A stretch of DNA of 64,000 nt from Crotalaria pallida. Taxonomy: Eukaryota; Streptophyta; Magnoliopsida; Fabales; Fabaceae. The stretch's first letter is position 1; each line of letters opens with the position of its first letter. Position numbers and translations under genes: made by a program. Positions 22,800 through 33,564 of the stretch are shown piece by piece. Below the pieces are notes generated by a model. It saw only the letters and a list, made by a program, of their open reading frames with translations, did no database searches and was not told the origin of the DNA. Where the stretch lies: assembly GCA_037953625.1 (NCBI GenBank), contig CM075655.1, positions 72,257,501-72,321,500 on the forward strand, given 5' to 3'.

Positions 22800-23554
22800 A
22801 GATTATGCAGGTCTTGAGAACAAACTGCACTTTAACATGTGCAAACCCATTCCATACTCATAATTAACTTTCAACCAGACTTGAGTATCAACTAACACAT
22901 CTTTCTTCACTTGTTACAAGACTTATTTCACTTGCTAACACAATTCATATGCATCAATTCAATTAGCTAAGTGATCACTCAAGCCTTTCTTTATTAATTT
23001 TCAGCATATAACACAACAACTAATTCAATCTTATGAATTCCAATAATAATCAACAATCATCAAATTTCAGTATGTAACACCACTTAGGACATGCTCACTA
23101 ATGTTCTCATGCATTCACTTCTTGGTTCATGACACTAACTCAGTTTTATAGCATAGGGAACCAAGGATTGTATTGGCCTCCAAGCCAACCAATCTTGTCT
23201 TGGTTTCAATATTCATAATTCACACATATCATTACATAAACCATCAATCATAAATCCTAGCGATATGAATGAGATCTCCCATACCTTGAACAAATAGGAC
23301 AGCACTTAGACAAACTTTAAGACACCCTAGAACAGCAGCTAACACAGCAACAGCAGCAGCCACCAAGAACAGAGAGCAGCCACTCGAAAACCAGCAAAAA
23401 CCCCTTCAATTCCAAGCTCACACACTCACAACTCACATGATTGATGTGCAACAACTCAAGGCAAGTTGTATGCACGAATTTGAGTAGAGATTTTGGCAGA
23501 GTTTTGGTATAGAATTCGCAAGGAAAACAGAGCAGGAATTCAATCACAAGAACC

Positions 23555-23564
23555 CTATTTATAG
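23555..23564 (-). promoter_or_regulatory. TATA box of the solo LTR
   Basis: The minus strand reads CTATAAATAG, a near-consensus plant TATA box, about 565 bp from the LTR start and downstream of the first palindrome pair. Confidence 0.6.
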
Positions 23565-23758
23565 AGAAACAAAATGGAAGTGGAAGGAAGGGTGAGTCAT
23601 TACCAATGCCACCCATCTTCATCCCATGGTCTACAACTGTCCCAGACCTCCAATTAGGGTTCCACGCGTCTTGGGAAGGCTTAAGGACGAAGAAGCCTCG
23701 TGATTTCTGGCTCACACCGCCTTAATTTTATGCAGATGCAGAGGCACTAACCGGTTAC

Positions 23759-23786
23759 TGGTTTTACTAACCGGTTAGCCACTGCT
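23759..23786 (-). promoter_or_regulatory. AACCGGTT pair upstream of the TATA box
   Basis: Copies at 23759 and 23779, 20 bp apart, about 340-370 bp from the LTR start and about 200 bp upstream of the TATA box. Confidence 0.7.
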
Positions 23787-24133
23787 AAAATTCAGAAATT
23801 CACTATTTTTCTGAAAAATTAATATAAAAAGATTTAGTTCTCAAAACAAAATTTCCACCGTTGGATGTCAAGCTTAAATAGTTAGAAACCTTGTCTAAAA
23901 ATTTGGGAACGATCCAACGGTTAATTAAAAAGATACGGCCCATTCTCTACATGATATTTCACCAAAATATCATTTTCCTGAATGTTATTCCTATATCTTT
24001 CTTACCAAAACTATTTTATTTCCAAAATATATTTCCTTATGCTTATTTTTCCAAAATACTTTTCTCAAAATATTTTTTCAATAATAAAATAATTCTTTAT
24101 CCTTTTTGTAAAAATGAGGGATGTTACACATAG

Positions 24134-24838
24134 CACACGTATGGACCCCCAATAAATATTACAATGTAGAGTTGAAGAAGTGTGTATAAAAAAAAAATAC
24201 TTCCTCCGATCCATAATATAAGCACCATTTGACCAATTTCACTCCCTTTAAGAAAGTTAGCAAGTGGCATTGGAAATGTAAATATTTTGTATATATTTTG
24301 AAAAGTACCCCTATAATTATTATTGAGAATGTAAAAAGTGTTAAGTAAATAAGGATGTTTGTGGAAAGAAAGTAATTAATGACATTGGAAATTGGAAATA
24401 TGACTTATATTAAGGACAAAAAAAAAGTCTTGAAAGGGGGCTTATATATATAGGACCGGAGGGCGTAACTCTTTTTATTACATTGTGTTACTCTCTTCAA
24501 TTCTATTTATAAGATCCTTTTGGGGTTTAAATATTGATCCTATTTATAAAATATCTTTTCAACTTTCAATAACATTTAATCATTTAATTTTTGTTTCATT
24601 CCCAATGTAAGTTTACTAAAATAGTCTTTTTTCTTTTTTATGAATTTGAGAAAATTAAATACACTCAACTAACTTACTTAATAAGTATAAATTAGTTATT
24701 TTTGCTTAAAAATGAAATCGAATGGAGTATATTCTAACAATTCTTCATTTAATTAAGGAGACATGCATTTAATGATTTGTCTTGCACATCAATCAATTAT
24801 GAAACAACTAATTTAATGCATTTTGCATGAATCAACAG
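24134..24838 (+). repeat. Tandem unit 1, right part
   Basis: Continuation of the unit begun at 13361; nearly the same as 25173-25876, including a Stowaway MITE at the same point. It ends GCATGAATCAAC, after which unit 2 starts. Confidence 0.75.
24200..24465. mobile_element. Stowaway-type MITE (copy 1)
   Basis: 266 bp with ends CTTCCTCCGATCC..GGACCGGAGGGCG, close to the Stowaway terminal consensus CTCCCTCCGT, flanked by TA on both sides. Such elements are moved by Tc1/mariner-type transposases made elsewhere. Confidence 0.85.
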
Positions 24839-25876
24839 ACCATTCCCTTTTTTTTTTATTATTACTCTATCAATCATATTTCATCTACCAAAAACGTTCT
24901 CCCCATTTACTTTCTTCGCCAAAAATTTCCCTCTGTAGAATAAATAAAATTTCACTCAGTTCAAGAGTCAAAACATTTAACCAAAAAAAATTCAAAAAAT
25001 TAAGGAGATATGCATTTAATGATTTGTCTAGCACATCAATCAATTATCAAACAACTATAATAATCATTAAATTAGTGGGACAAAAAATTTAATAATTTTT
25101 TATCATCCTTGTGTTACAGAGATAGTATAAATTTGTGGATCTACTACTTCTGCTATTTCTCGCACAATACATAGCACACGTATATGGGACCCCCAATAAA
25201 TTTTACAAAGTAGAGTTAAAGAAGTGTGTATAAGAAAAAAATACTTCCTCCGGTCCCTAATATAAGCATCATTTGACCAATTTCACTCCCTTTAAGAAAG
25301 TTAGTAAGTGGCATCGGAAATGTAAATATTTTATATATATTTTCAAAAGTACCCCTATAATTATTATTGGGAGTGTAAAAAGTGTTAATAAATAATGGTG
25401 TTTGTGGAAAGAAAGTTATTAATGACTTTGGAAATTGGAAATAGGACTTATATTAAGGACAAAAAAAGTCTTGAAAGGGGGCTTATATATAGGACCGGAG
25501 GGAGTAACTCTTTTTATTACACCTTGTTACTCTCTCCAATTCTGTTTATAAGATCCTTTTGGGGTTTAAATTTTGATCCTATTTATAAAATATCTTTTCA
25601 ACTTTCAATAACATTTAATCATTTAATTTTTGTTTCATTCCCAATGTAAGTTTACTAAAATAGTCTTTTTTCTTTTTTATGAATTTGAGAAAATTAAATA
25701 CACTCAACTAACTTACTTAATAAGTATGAATTAGTTATTTTTGCTTAAAAATGAGATCGAATGGAGTATATTCTAACACTTCTTCATTTAATTAAGGAGA
25801 CATGTATTTAACGATTTGTATTGCACATCAATCAATTTCGAAACAACTAATTTAATGCATTTTGCATGAATCAACC
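24839..25876 (+). repeat. Tandem unit 2 (about 1.04 kb, complete)
   Basis: Repeats the whole of unit 1 (13361-13696 plus 24134-24838). Both carry the Stowaway at the same point, so the MITE inserted before the duplication. Confidence 0.75.
25244..25504. mobile_element. Stowaway-type MITE (copy 2)
   Basis: 261 bp, ends CTTCCTCCGGTCC..GGACCGGAGGGAG, with TA on both sides; paralogue of 24200-24465 by segmental duplication. Confidence 0.85.
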
Positions 25877-25915
25877 AATCACAATTCAAAGTTTAAAATT
25901 TCTAAACTTTAAAAT

Positions 25916-26290
25916 TTTACACTGTAGAGTTGAAGAAGTGTGTATAAAAAAATACAGTAACTCTTTTTATTACACCTTGTTACTCTCTCCAATTATATTT
26001 ATAAGATCCTTTGGGGGTTTAAATTTTGATCCTGTTTATAAAATATCTTTTTAACTTTCAATAACATTTAATTATTTAATTTTTGTTTCATTTCCAATGT
26101 AAGTTTACTTAGATAGTCTTTTTTCTTTTTTATGAATTTGAGAAAATTAAATACACTCAACTAACTTATTTAATAAGTATGAATTAGTTATTTTTGCTTA
26201 AAATGAGATCGAATGAAGTATATTCTTACACTTCTTCATTTAATTAAGGAGACATGCAATTAATGATTTGTCTTGCATATCAATCAATTA
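25916..26290 (+). repeat. Tandem unit 3 (partial), without the MITE
   Basis: Matches the right part of units 1 and 2, but at the MITE position it reads TACAGTA (25953-25959). Confidence 0.7.
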
Positions 26291-26299
26291 TGAAACAAC

Positions 26300-26692
26300 T
26301 AAGGGTGAATTTTTTTTATTATATTCTTCCAGACACAGGTAATAGTCCAAACAATCATTTAATTAAGGAGACATGCATTTAATGAATTTTTTTTATTATA
26401 TTCTTCCGGACACATGTAATGGTCCAAATAAGTAAATATAAAATAAGGGTGCTTCTACCATGCACCCGTTTTTGGTGTTTCGACTCTTTTTTTTTTATTT
26501 TAATAAATCTAATCTATCTATCTATATATAAATGATCAAATTTCCCCCGTCAAAATCCCGCTCATTCCACCTGTTCTTTCTTTCTTTCTTTATTTCTTTT
26601 TTTTTTTGTATTCCCTCCCGTTCCCTCACCCTTTTTCTTTACTACCTTCTCCTATTTTGACTATCCCGTCCAAACAATACAAGGGTGCTTCT
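26300..26692 (+). repeat. Left part of the ~200-bp tandem array
   Basis: Contains the array strings TTATTATATTCTTCC, GGTCCAAA and GGGTGCTTCTACCATGCACC that recur at 37116-38915. It also holds TCTATCTATCTATATATAA near 26517 (Helitron-5'-like) and CT-rich DNA. It ends in the CTTCT duplication of the next solo LTR. Confidence 0.6.
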
Positions 26693-27546
26693 TGCAGTGT
26701 CCTTAATCAAAATCACCCTTGAAGCTATTGAAGAACTTCAGGAATGATTTCAACCAAGATGTTAATGTAGGACTTTTTAGGATTTCTGTATATCCAGTTG
26801 GGATAAACAGGTTCTCCCTAGTCAACCAAGTGTGTGCTAGTGTTAACTTAGGGATGAGAAGACATACCTTAGCCCCTATAGCATGGTGGTTCTTATAGGG
26901 GATTACCTGTGTGTTGTGGGCCTTTCTGATGAGGCTTATGAAGAGGAAGAACTCAAGTAGGATTCGTAAAGGTCCTGATAAGGTTGCCTTCATAAATCCT
27001 GCATGTGATAAGTCCTTATCTTTATCATGTTCATCTATCCCAGTCACGTAAGACAAGAGGAGAAGTTGTTAATCTAATCGAGACTGTTAGGGACAAGGAT
27101 ATGGTTGAATACCCCGTGCTCGGACCTAATCTCGAAAGCTGGTAACGTTTCCTGAATGTCCATAGGCTCGATGTAACATCCCTAATTTAATTCCAAGCAT
27201 AATTAGTGAATTAATAGGTTTAAAGGTTAGGGAACGAATAGATTAACTACTTAAAGAATTTTGGGAGCTAGGTGACTAGTAATTTTAGGTACTAGGGGTT
27301 GTGTAGAAGACATTTGTAGCAATGGGCAAGATTAACTAAGCGGAATCGGGAGTTAAATCGGCGTTTTGAATGTTAGAAATCAACCAAAAAGAGAAAATTA
27401 GGAATTTACTATAGGATGCTAAGAAAATAAATTCCACCGTTGGATATTAAGTTTAAGGGATTAAGAAGCTTGTCTAAAAATTTGGACCCGATCCGACGGT
27501 TAACGAAAAAGTTACGGCGAATCGAAAGTTGGAAATTCTGACCCAC

Positions 27547-27769
27547 GCCCAGGCGCGCACCACTGTTCATTGGTGCTGGGCCAGACAGTTTTACGCCCAG
27601 GCGCGTCCTCCCGTGCGCCCAGGCGCGCCCCGCGCGCATCAGATCCCCATCAGGCGCACCAGACGCGCGCCATTCCTTCCTGACTGCACCAGATTCACGC
27701 ACCACGCACCAGACCAGGAGCTGGTGCCAGACTCGCGCCCAGGCGCGCGCCACCCGCGCCCAGGCGCGC
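27547..27769 (+). promoter_or_regulatory. GC-rich motif cluster in the LTR
   Basis: GCCCAGGCGCG occurs at 27547, 27595, 27617, 27737 and 27758. Two pairs are 22 and 21 bp apart. It stands out in AT-rich DNA, about 375-600 bp from the LTR start, where related LTRs carry their first palindrome pair. The same cluster is in the other LTR at 33940-34162. Confidence 0.65.
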
Positions 27770-29324
27770 GCGATCAGATGCACCATTTTCAGCCATCAGA
27801 TTTGAACTTGGGCACCAAGTTGCCCAATCTTGGCCACACGATTTTGTGGCTGGTTCAAGGCAAAAATAAGAAGGAGAGATAATACACTCCCTCATACACC
27901 ATCATCAACATCATCCCTTCTTCCTCATCAATTCTCTCAAAGCCCCAAGAGCTTCCCATCCTCCCTCAAACACCATGAACATAAAACCACACCAACACCA
28001 AGATCAAAACCTCATCCACCCTCTTGATCCAAGATCAAGCACCAAACCATCACCAACTCAAACACTAATAACCAAGTCCCACCATTCCCATAAATCATCA
28101 TCTCCATCAAACCCTCTACAATAAAATAACCAAGAGCCATCCTTATACACCCTCTCAAATTCGTGGCCCCCTCCTCCTTATCTCCATGGACCTTTCAAGC
28201 TTTGCACCTAAGAAGAACCAAGGCATCATCATCACCCATAGCCATCAACCATGAAGCACCCAAAACCAAGCCACAAAATTGACCCACCCATCATTCCCAT
28301 CAAGATCAAGTAAGAAATTGGTCAACAAAATCCTTCCTCCTCTCCTCCACCAAATTCGTGACCTTCTGCCTCTCTATTTCCATGGGTTTGTAAACCTAAC
28401 AACTAGGGAGAGTTATACCCATCAACCTCATCATTAAAGACAAGAAGTAGGAGATTAAGGCTAGGGATTCAAGGGTCAAAGTGTGTATAAGTCAAAATGT
28501 AGAGGAGCTAAGGATAAGGAACTCAAACACCAAGGGTCCATGGGCTAGGGCTTGAGATTCATCACCACCTCTTAAGAAGGTAAGAGGGGTTTGTGTTACC
28601 TTTCCTAAGGATATAGATTCTAGGTTGTTGTAATGATAACTAGGTGTAGATAATTGGTTCAGAGAATAAGCCATAGGACATTTGCACTATAAAATGCATG
28701 AAATGAACCTTAGGGGATAATTGCTAATAAATGTGAAGATTATATGTTAATAAGTAAGAAGTTAAGAACCCTAGGGAGTTGACTTAATTTATAGTACTCT
28801 GAGACATACCTGAGTATGTCGACTGTTTTGTTTACCAACTGTGGGTTGTTATTTGTCATTGATGTATGTTCATATTGTGCTGGGTTTGGTAGCTCGTAAA
28901 GCAAATAATGGACTAAGGGTTAACGTAGGCAAGTCATATAGAAAGGGCTAAGTAAGGAGGAAAGGATGGAAAATTATGAGCGAGTAATTAAAGAATGGAT
29001 TAAGGACAAATAGTTTGGTAAAAGGGAAGTGATGTTAATTGAGTTATAAGTTAGAGAATGGTGATTGTGTGACAAGGAACCTTGATGGATGTCGTGCCTA
29101 ATTAAATGTGTTAAGTGTAAATGTGACCATAACGGTTGAATGATAATATGTGTTATTGAGATGATGTTGTGCTTGAATATTCATGACGTGTGATTTGGTG
29201 ATGTTTATAAATTAAGTGCTTATTTTGTTAAATGATTGTGATATGATGTTGATTAGAAACCAAGGCAAAGAATGGTAATCAAGTATAAATTAAATGATAA
29301 TGGAAAGTGCATTTGAATTGAGTA

Positions 29325-29441
29325 TTGGTGCATTGGTAGACTAGGTGCCCCTGCCGGGTGTACCAAATTCCCAAGGGCCAAGTGCTCACCAGGCCAAATT
29401 CCCATTAGGTCCAAATGCCCTGTTAGGCGTCAATGCACCAA
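29325..29441 (+). repeat. Cruciform-capable inverted repeat
   Basis: TTGGTGCATTG (29325-29335) and CAATGCACCAA (29431-29441) are perfect inverse complements around about 95 bp that hold further short repeats (GTGCCCCTGCCGGGTGTACC). Confidence 0.6.
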
Positions 29442-29677
29442 GACTTAATTCACTGCCGAAATAATTGATATAAAATGTGTTGGAAATGTGAAAACGAGAA
29501 TGAAATCAAATAATTGAAATGTACAAATATATGTGGAATTTATGATAGCATAGCTTGACAGGGTGAAGCCTTTTGGGTGTAAAAGTCCTGGTTGAGCGAG
29601 AGACCCTTGGGTGTTCCAAATGCTTGGCAGGAGCATTAAAATCCTAGTGATGCAAACCGGTTGTAACCAGGAGTATT

Positions 29678-29816
29678 ACCCGGACGCAGTAAGACGTTAT
29701 CGCGCATAGGTGCGAACGCAGTAGGTCGTGACCAGGGACATAATGAAATGAAACATACCCGGACGCAGTAAGACGTGATCGCGCATGGGTGCGAACGCAG
29801 TAGGTCGTGACCAGGG
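29678..29816 (+). repeat. Two-copy tandem repeat, period 79 bp
   Basis: ACCCGGACGCAGTAAGACG starts at 29678 and 29757; each copy ends GTCGTGACCAGG. The same is present in the other LTR at about 36070-36208. Confidence 0.8.
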
Positions 29817-30626
29817 GAAAGATGAATGAGAAATGTGAATTTAATGAAAGAAAAGAGAATAAAAAGGCTTAACGAAAATAATGATATATGTACGTGAGTT
29901 GGTCATTTTATGATTTTGGAATTTGGTATATGGAAATGTTAATGCAAGTGGAATTGAAAAGTAATTGAAGGTTGAATGTAGAATTGCTAGGAAGGTAGTA
30001 TGGACATAGGACTTATTTTATTGAAAATGAGCTTGTATGTAATTACCTGAAAAGGAATATTAGGTTAATAGATAGTTTCTATTGTGATAGGGCCTAGTTT
30101 GTCAGCTATGCTTCTTAGAAGCTATTTTCCTTAGTACTGTGTAATGCTACCCTTCTTGCTATATTTTTACAGGTATCGAAGGAGCATACACAAGTCTGGC
30201 CGAGCAGGTGTGCCTTCCACCACGTGGAATGCATATAGTAGTTAGCGACCATCTATCGGTCATGGGTTATTTTGGGAAGTTTATTGTATTTCTATTTCTT
30301 TGTCTTTTTGGAAAACTAAGAGTTTGGGAAGTTATTTGTATCCCTTTTGAACTAATGTTCTAAGTGGACTGAACAATATTTTGGGCCCTGCTGGTCTCTG
30401 ATGTATTTAAATCTTATTCGGATATATTTTACAGGTTAAAGTAATATTTTGGAATTGCCTTTCAAACAAAGAAAACTCAGTTCGATTTCACGAATATTCG
30501 AAAGTGAATTATATGATTACGAGTTTTTCTTATGAGATGAAACTAATCAAACGTTTTAAAAAGAAATTTTTAAGTCGCTATTTTTAATCTTAAGGGTAAT
30601 TATGGGAAAATAATTTAGGTGTTACA

Positions 30627-33564
30627 TTTATGGTATCAAAGCAGTTTTTCCTCGGCCCGAAGGGAGTAACTGATTACTCCTGTAGTTACTCATCAAGTGA
30701 GTAACTTGAAATAGAAATAGAACTGCTTTCTGATTTAGTGAGTGTCATTACTAGCATGGTAATAGAAATAGTTACGAAGTCTAGTGTGGTAAGTACTCTA
30801 GATTTTCTTAGGCTAGACTGAGCTATTTGAGGGGTGCGTTTAGCATCTGACGATTTCTTTCGAGAAGCATGGTAAGCATTTGAAAATCTTTTCTAAGTTC
30901 ATTTAAGTATGTTAAAATTACCATGCAAAACCTGAAAATCTTGTGGAAAACCAATGAGTCATATTTAGAAGTGGACGAATGACGAGACTAAGGAAAGCAA
31001 TACCCCAACGGGCATGAGCACTAGATTGCTACCCCACCGGGAGGAAGCGATCTTTAGTTTCGCGCCAAGTAAGCCAATTCTAAATGTGACACACAAAACA
31101 AGATTTCAACGTTTTTAAAACTAATAGGCTGTGTGTTTCAAAACTTAACTGAGACGAGAATGGTATTATCATCAATATGATGTATGATTGAGCCTGATCA
31201 CCTCAAGTGTACATCTATTGGGAGATATCATCATCCTGTCCTTAAGTTTCGGCGAGTATTTTGGGAATTTAGTGAGATCCCAAATTTAGGAGGATTAGAG
31301 GTCTTTGTCATAGGTTTCCGTATGCGAAAATATTTTAGAATCAGAGTTGCGCAACGGAAGTGTAGGAAGTATTGTCTTGTCTTAAGATAAGAGAAGTAGC
31401 TAGTTAGGAATCCTAGTTAGCTATGATAGATTGTTAGTATTTATACATCTAGAATTGAATATAAGAAACCCTAAGATAGTACATAGTAATAGTCCTAAGT
31501 TTAGGCATTAGGTGCTTAAAATCCTAAGTGATTGCATAAAGCTAGGTTATGTGTTTGGAAATGAATGAATGTGATGCTATGTATTGTCTTTGAATTTGCT
31601 TACATGATGATTTGTGCATGTTGAAAACTGTTTTGCGCTTAAAACTATTCGCAAGCTTCTTCATAGAACGGTGTTGCTATCCACAAATCGCTTAGTTCCC
31701 AAGCATAAACATTTCAAAAAAATTAGGAACCACTTGATTTTCAAATGTGATAGTAACCCCAGTGAATTTTCATGTTTTGAAATTGAACTCAAAAATGAAT
31801 TTTAGTGTTCTAATAGAACCAGAAATTCTTCCAAATTGAGTACTAAGTTGTGTAGAGAAATTTTGAAAAGCTAGTGAGTCAACCAAGGATTCCTAAGTAA
31901 TCAAGCGGTGAACTAATTTATTCATTTAATCGATCCCCATGCTGATTAAATAGGAACCCTTCTATGTGACTTTACTCAATTCGGAATGAAGCTTAGTTGT
32001 CAAACTCAAAGTCAAAGGGAATGTGACTATTTTGATTGTTTGAGAAGCATTGAAATAAACTTTCTAGTAAACCACATACTCCCATTCTCATTGAGTTTGC
32101 TAATCTTGAGAAAGGTTATAATCCTTCCCCTAAATCTCCCGAAATTAGATGGAGAAAATCCTTTACAAAAAGATATGCTTTGCTTTATAAAATTTGTTTT
32201 TGGAACTTCATCCAAGTTATTTGGCATGAACATATTAAAGTTTTAAAGTGTAAAATAAATTTTTCCTGATTTAATCTTTTCCTAGGAATTTTACGTAAAA
32301 CAAATCAACATGTTTTCCATCAAGAAAGGAATTTGATTTTCAAAAATAACGACTCCATCGACACACCATCACATCAATAATTGTTGATGTGCTACTTTGA
32401 CTATGCATGTGTAAATGCCTTCCTTATATGATAAGCAAAATTTCTAAACATAGATGAACTCATACATGTTTTTCGGCATATCCTTTTGATTTTATAAATG
32501 CATAAATGCACAAACGAACTTCCCGAACGCTATTCTGTTTTTCATAAAGATACACATACTTTGAATGTATGGGATTTTAATTATTGAACTTTGAAACCAT
32601 ACAAAGTGATTGCTTTTATCAAAGTTTTTATCATGGCATGAAAATTTTCAAGCTCTTCTTGGATTGCATTTGAAATGTGTACAAATTATCTAAGATGGGT
32701 ATATAGACTTAGACCTGAATTCTAGGGCTGATTCAGGTAGATCAGGATTGGATTAGAATTAAGTAGAGATTGCTAAGTTAGTGTTTGCAATTATGCGCTG
32801 ATATGAAATGTTGGTGTGCATATTTGAATTTTGATTGTTATGTATGTGCTAACTGTTTACTTGACAATAGGTGTGATTGCTTAGGACTTAAGAATAGTGC
32901 CTAAGTTGTAGATCACTAGGTAGATTGTGATTAGATCTCTATTAATGCTGTCGTTTAGATCGTGTATAGAAATAGTTTTGGGTTGTTTTGAATGCGGCAG
33001 TTATTAAGTTATAGTGCTATTTGTAAACCTGACAATGACCCTATCATTAATGGATATGAGATTTAGATTGATACCCCTAATCTTACGTTTATTAATGATT
33101 GATGTCATCTGAGGACTATAAATGGCACAAGACCAATCAAGCCTAGAATGTAAGAACCAATTTGATTAGCACCCTTTCCAGATGTTTAAAGTAAAATGTC
33201 TGGAAAAGACCCAGTTGACCTTAGAAGCCATCCCCAATCTATTGGAGAAATTGCTCTTGATTTTAGAAACCTGAGGTTTATTAAAAGTCTTTTTATTAGA
33301 ACTCTTGCAATGTTTGACCGACATCGGAGTAAACCTCAAAAACCTTAGAGCATTTTGCTTCTTGTCTAACCAAACTAAACCACGATTTGTATTCTTCATT
33401 GGATGCATGAGTCCGGTGGCGTACTCAAGCAAGGTTGTATGCCGATTCAAAGTGGGGGAGTAGAACCTAGTGCAGTGTGCATCGTAGTTTAGAAAACCCT
33501 TTGTTGGGATGGTTCTCCATTTGAAGGAATTGAACGGAATTTCGTCTAATAAGTGGGGGAGAAT
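30627..33564 (+). other. Noncoding internal region of the LARD-like element
   Basis: The PBS variant TGGTATCAAAGCAG lies at 30631-30644 (initiator-Met type with changes) and the polypurine tract AAGTGGGGGAGAA at 33551-33563. Between them no open frame exceeds about 100 codons and I find no zinc knuckle, protease or reverse transcriptase motif on either strand. One GC-richer patch at 30996-31062 contains an imperfect inverted repeat (AGATTGCT..AGCGATCT). Confidence 0.8.

Larger units (their letters stand above)
13697..24128 (-). mobile_element. Long solo LTR of a chromovirus-type gypsy element, split by a copia insertion
   Basis: On the plus strand it begins TGTAACGCCC and ends GGATGTTACA, flanked by direct repeats CATAG (13692-13696, 24129-24133). 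Without the copia insertion it is about 4.06 kb. Read on the minus strand it starts TGTAACATCCCT, like the LTR at 27172. It has no internal gag-pol and no second copy, so I read it as one LTR left by recombination between two. It contains the inverted pair ACCGTTGGAT..ATCCAACGGT (about 23859-23921) also seen in the 27172 LTR, a TATA box, four AACCGGTT pairs and a hairpin array. Confidence 0.75.
27172..30626 (+). repeat. 5' LTR of the noncoding element
   Basis: 3455 bp, TGTAACATCC..GGTGTTACA. It contains a GC-rich motif cluster (27547-27769), an 11-bp inverted repeat (29325-29441) and a 79-bp tandem repeat (29678-29816). ORFs over the GC-rich part are open on both strands and I do not regard them as genes. 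Confidence 0.9.

Noticed and set aside
27529..27882. 117-residue ORF in the GC-rich LTR region, repeated at 33922-34275
   Set aside because: Open on both strands because of GC-rich repeats; low complexity and no domain; conserved only because the LTRs are near-identical.
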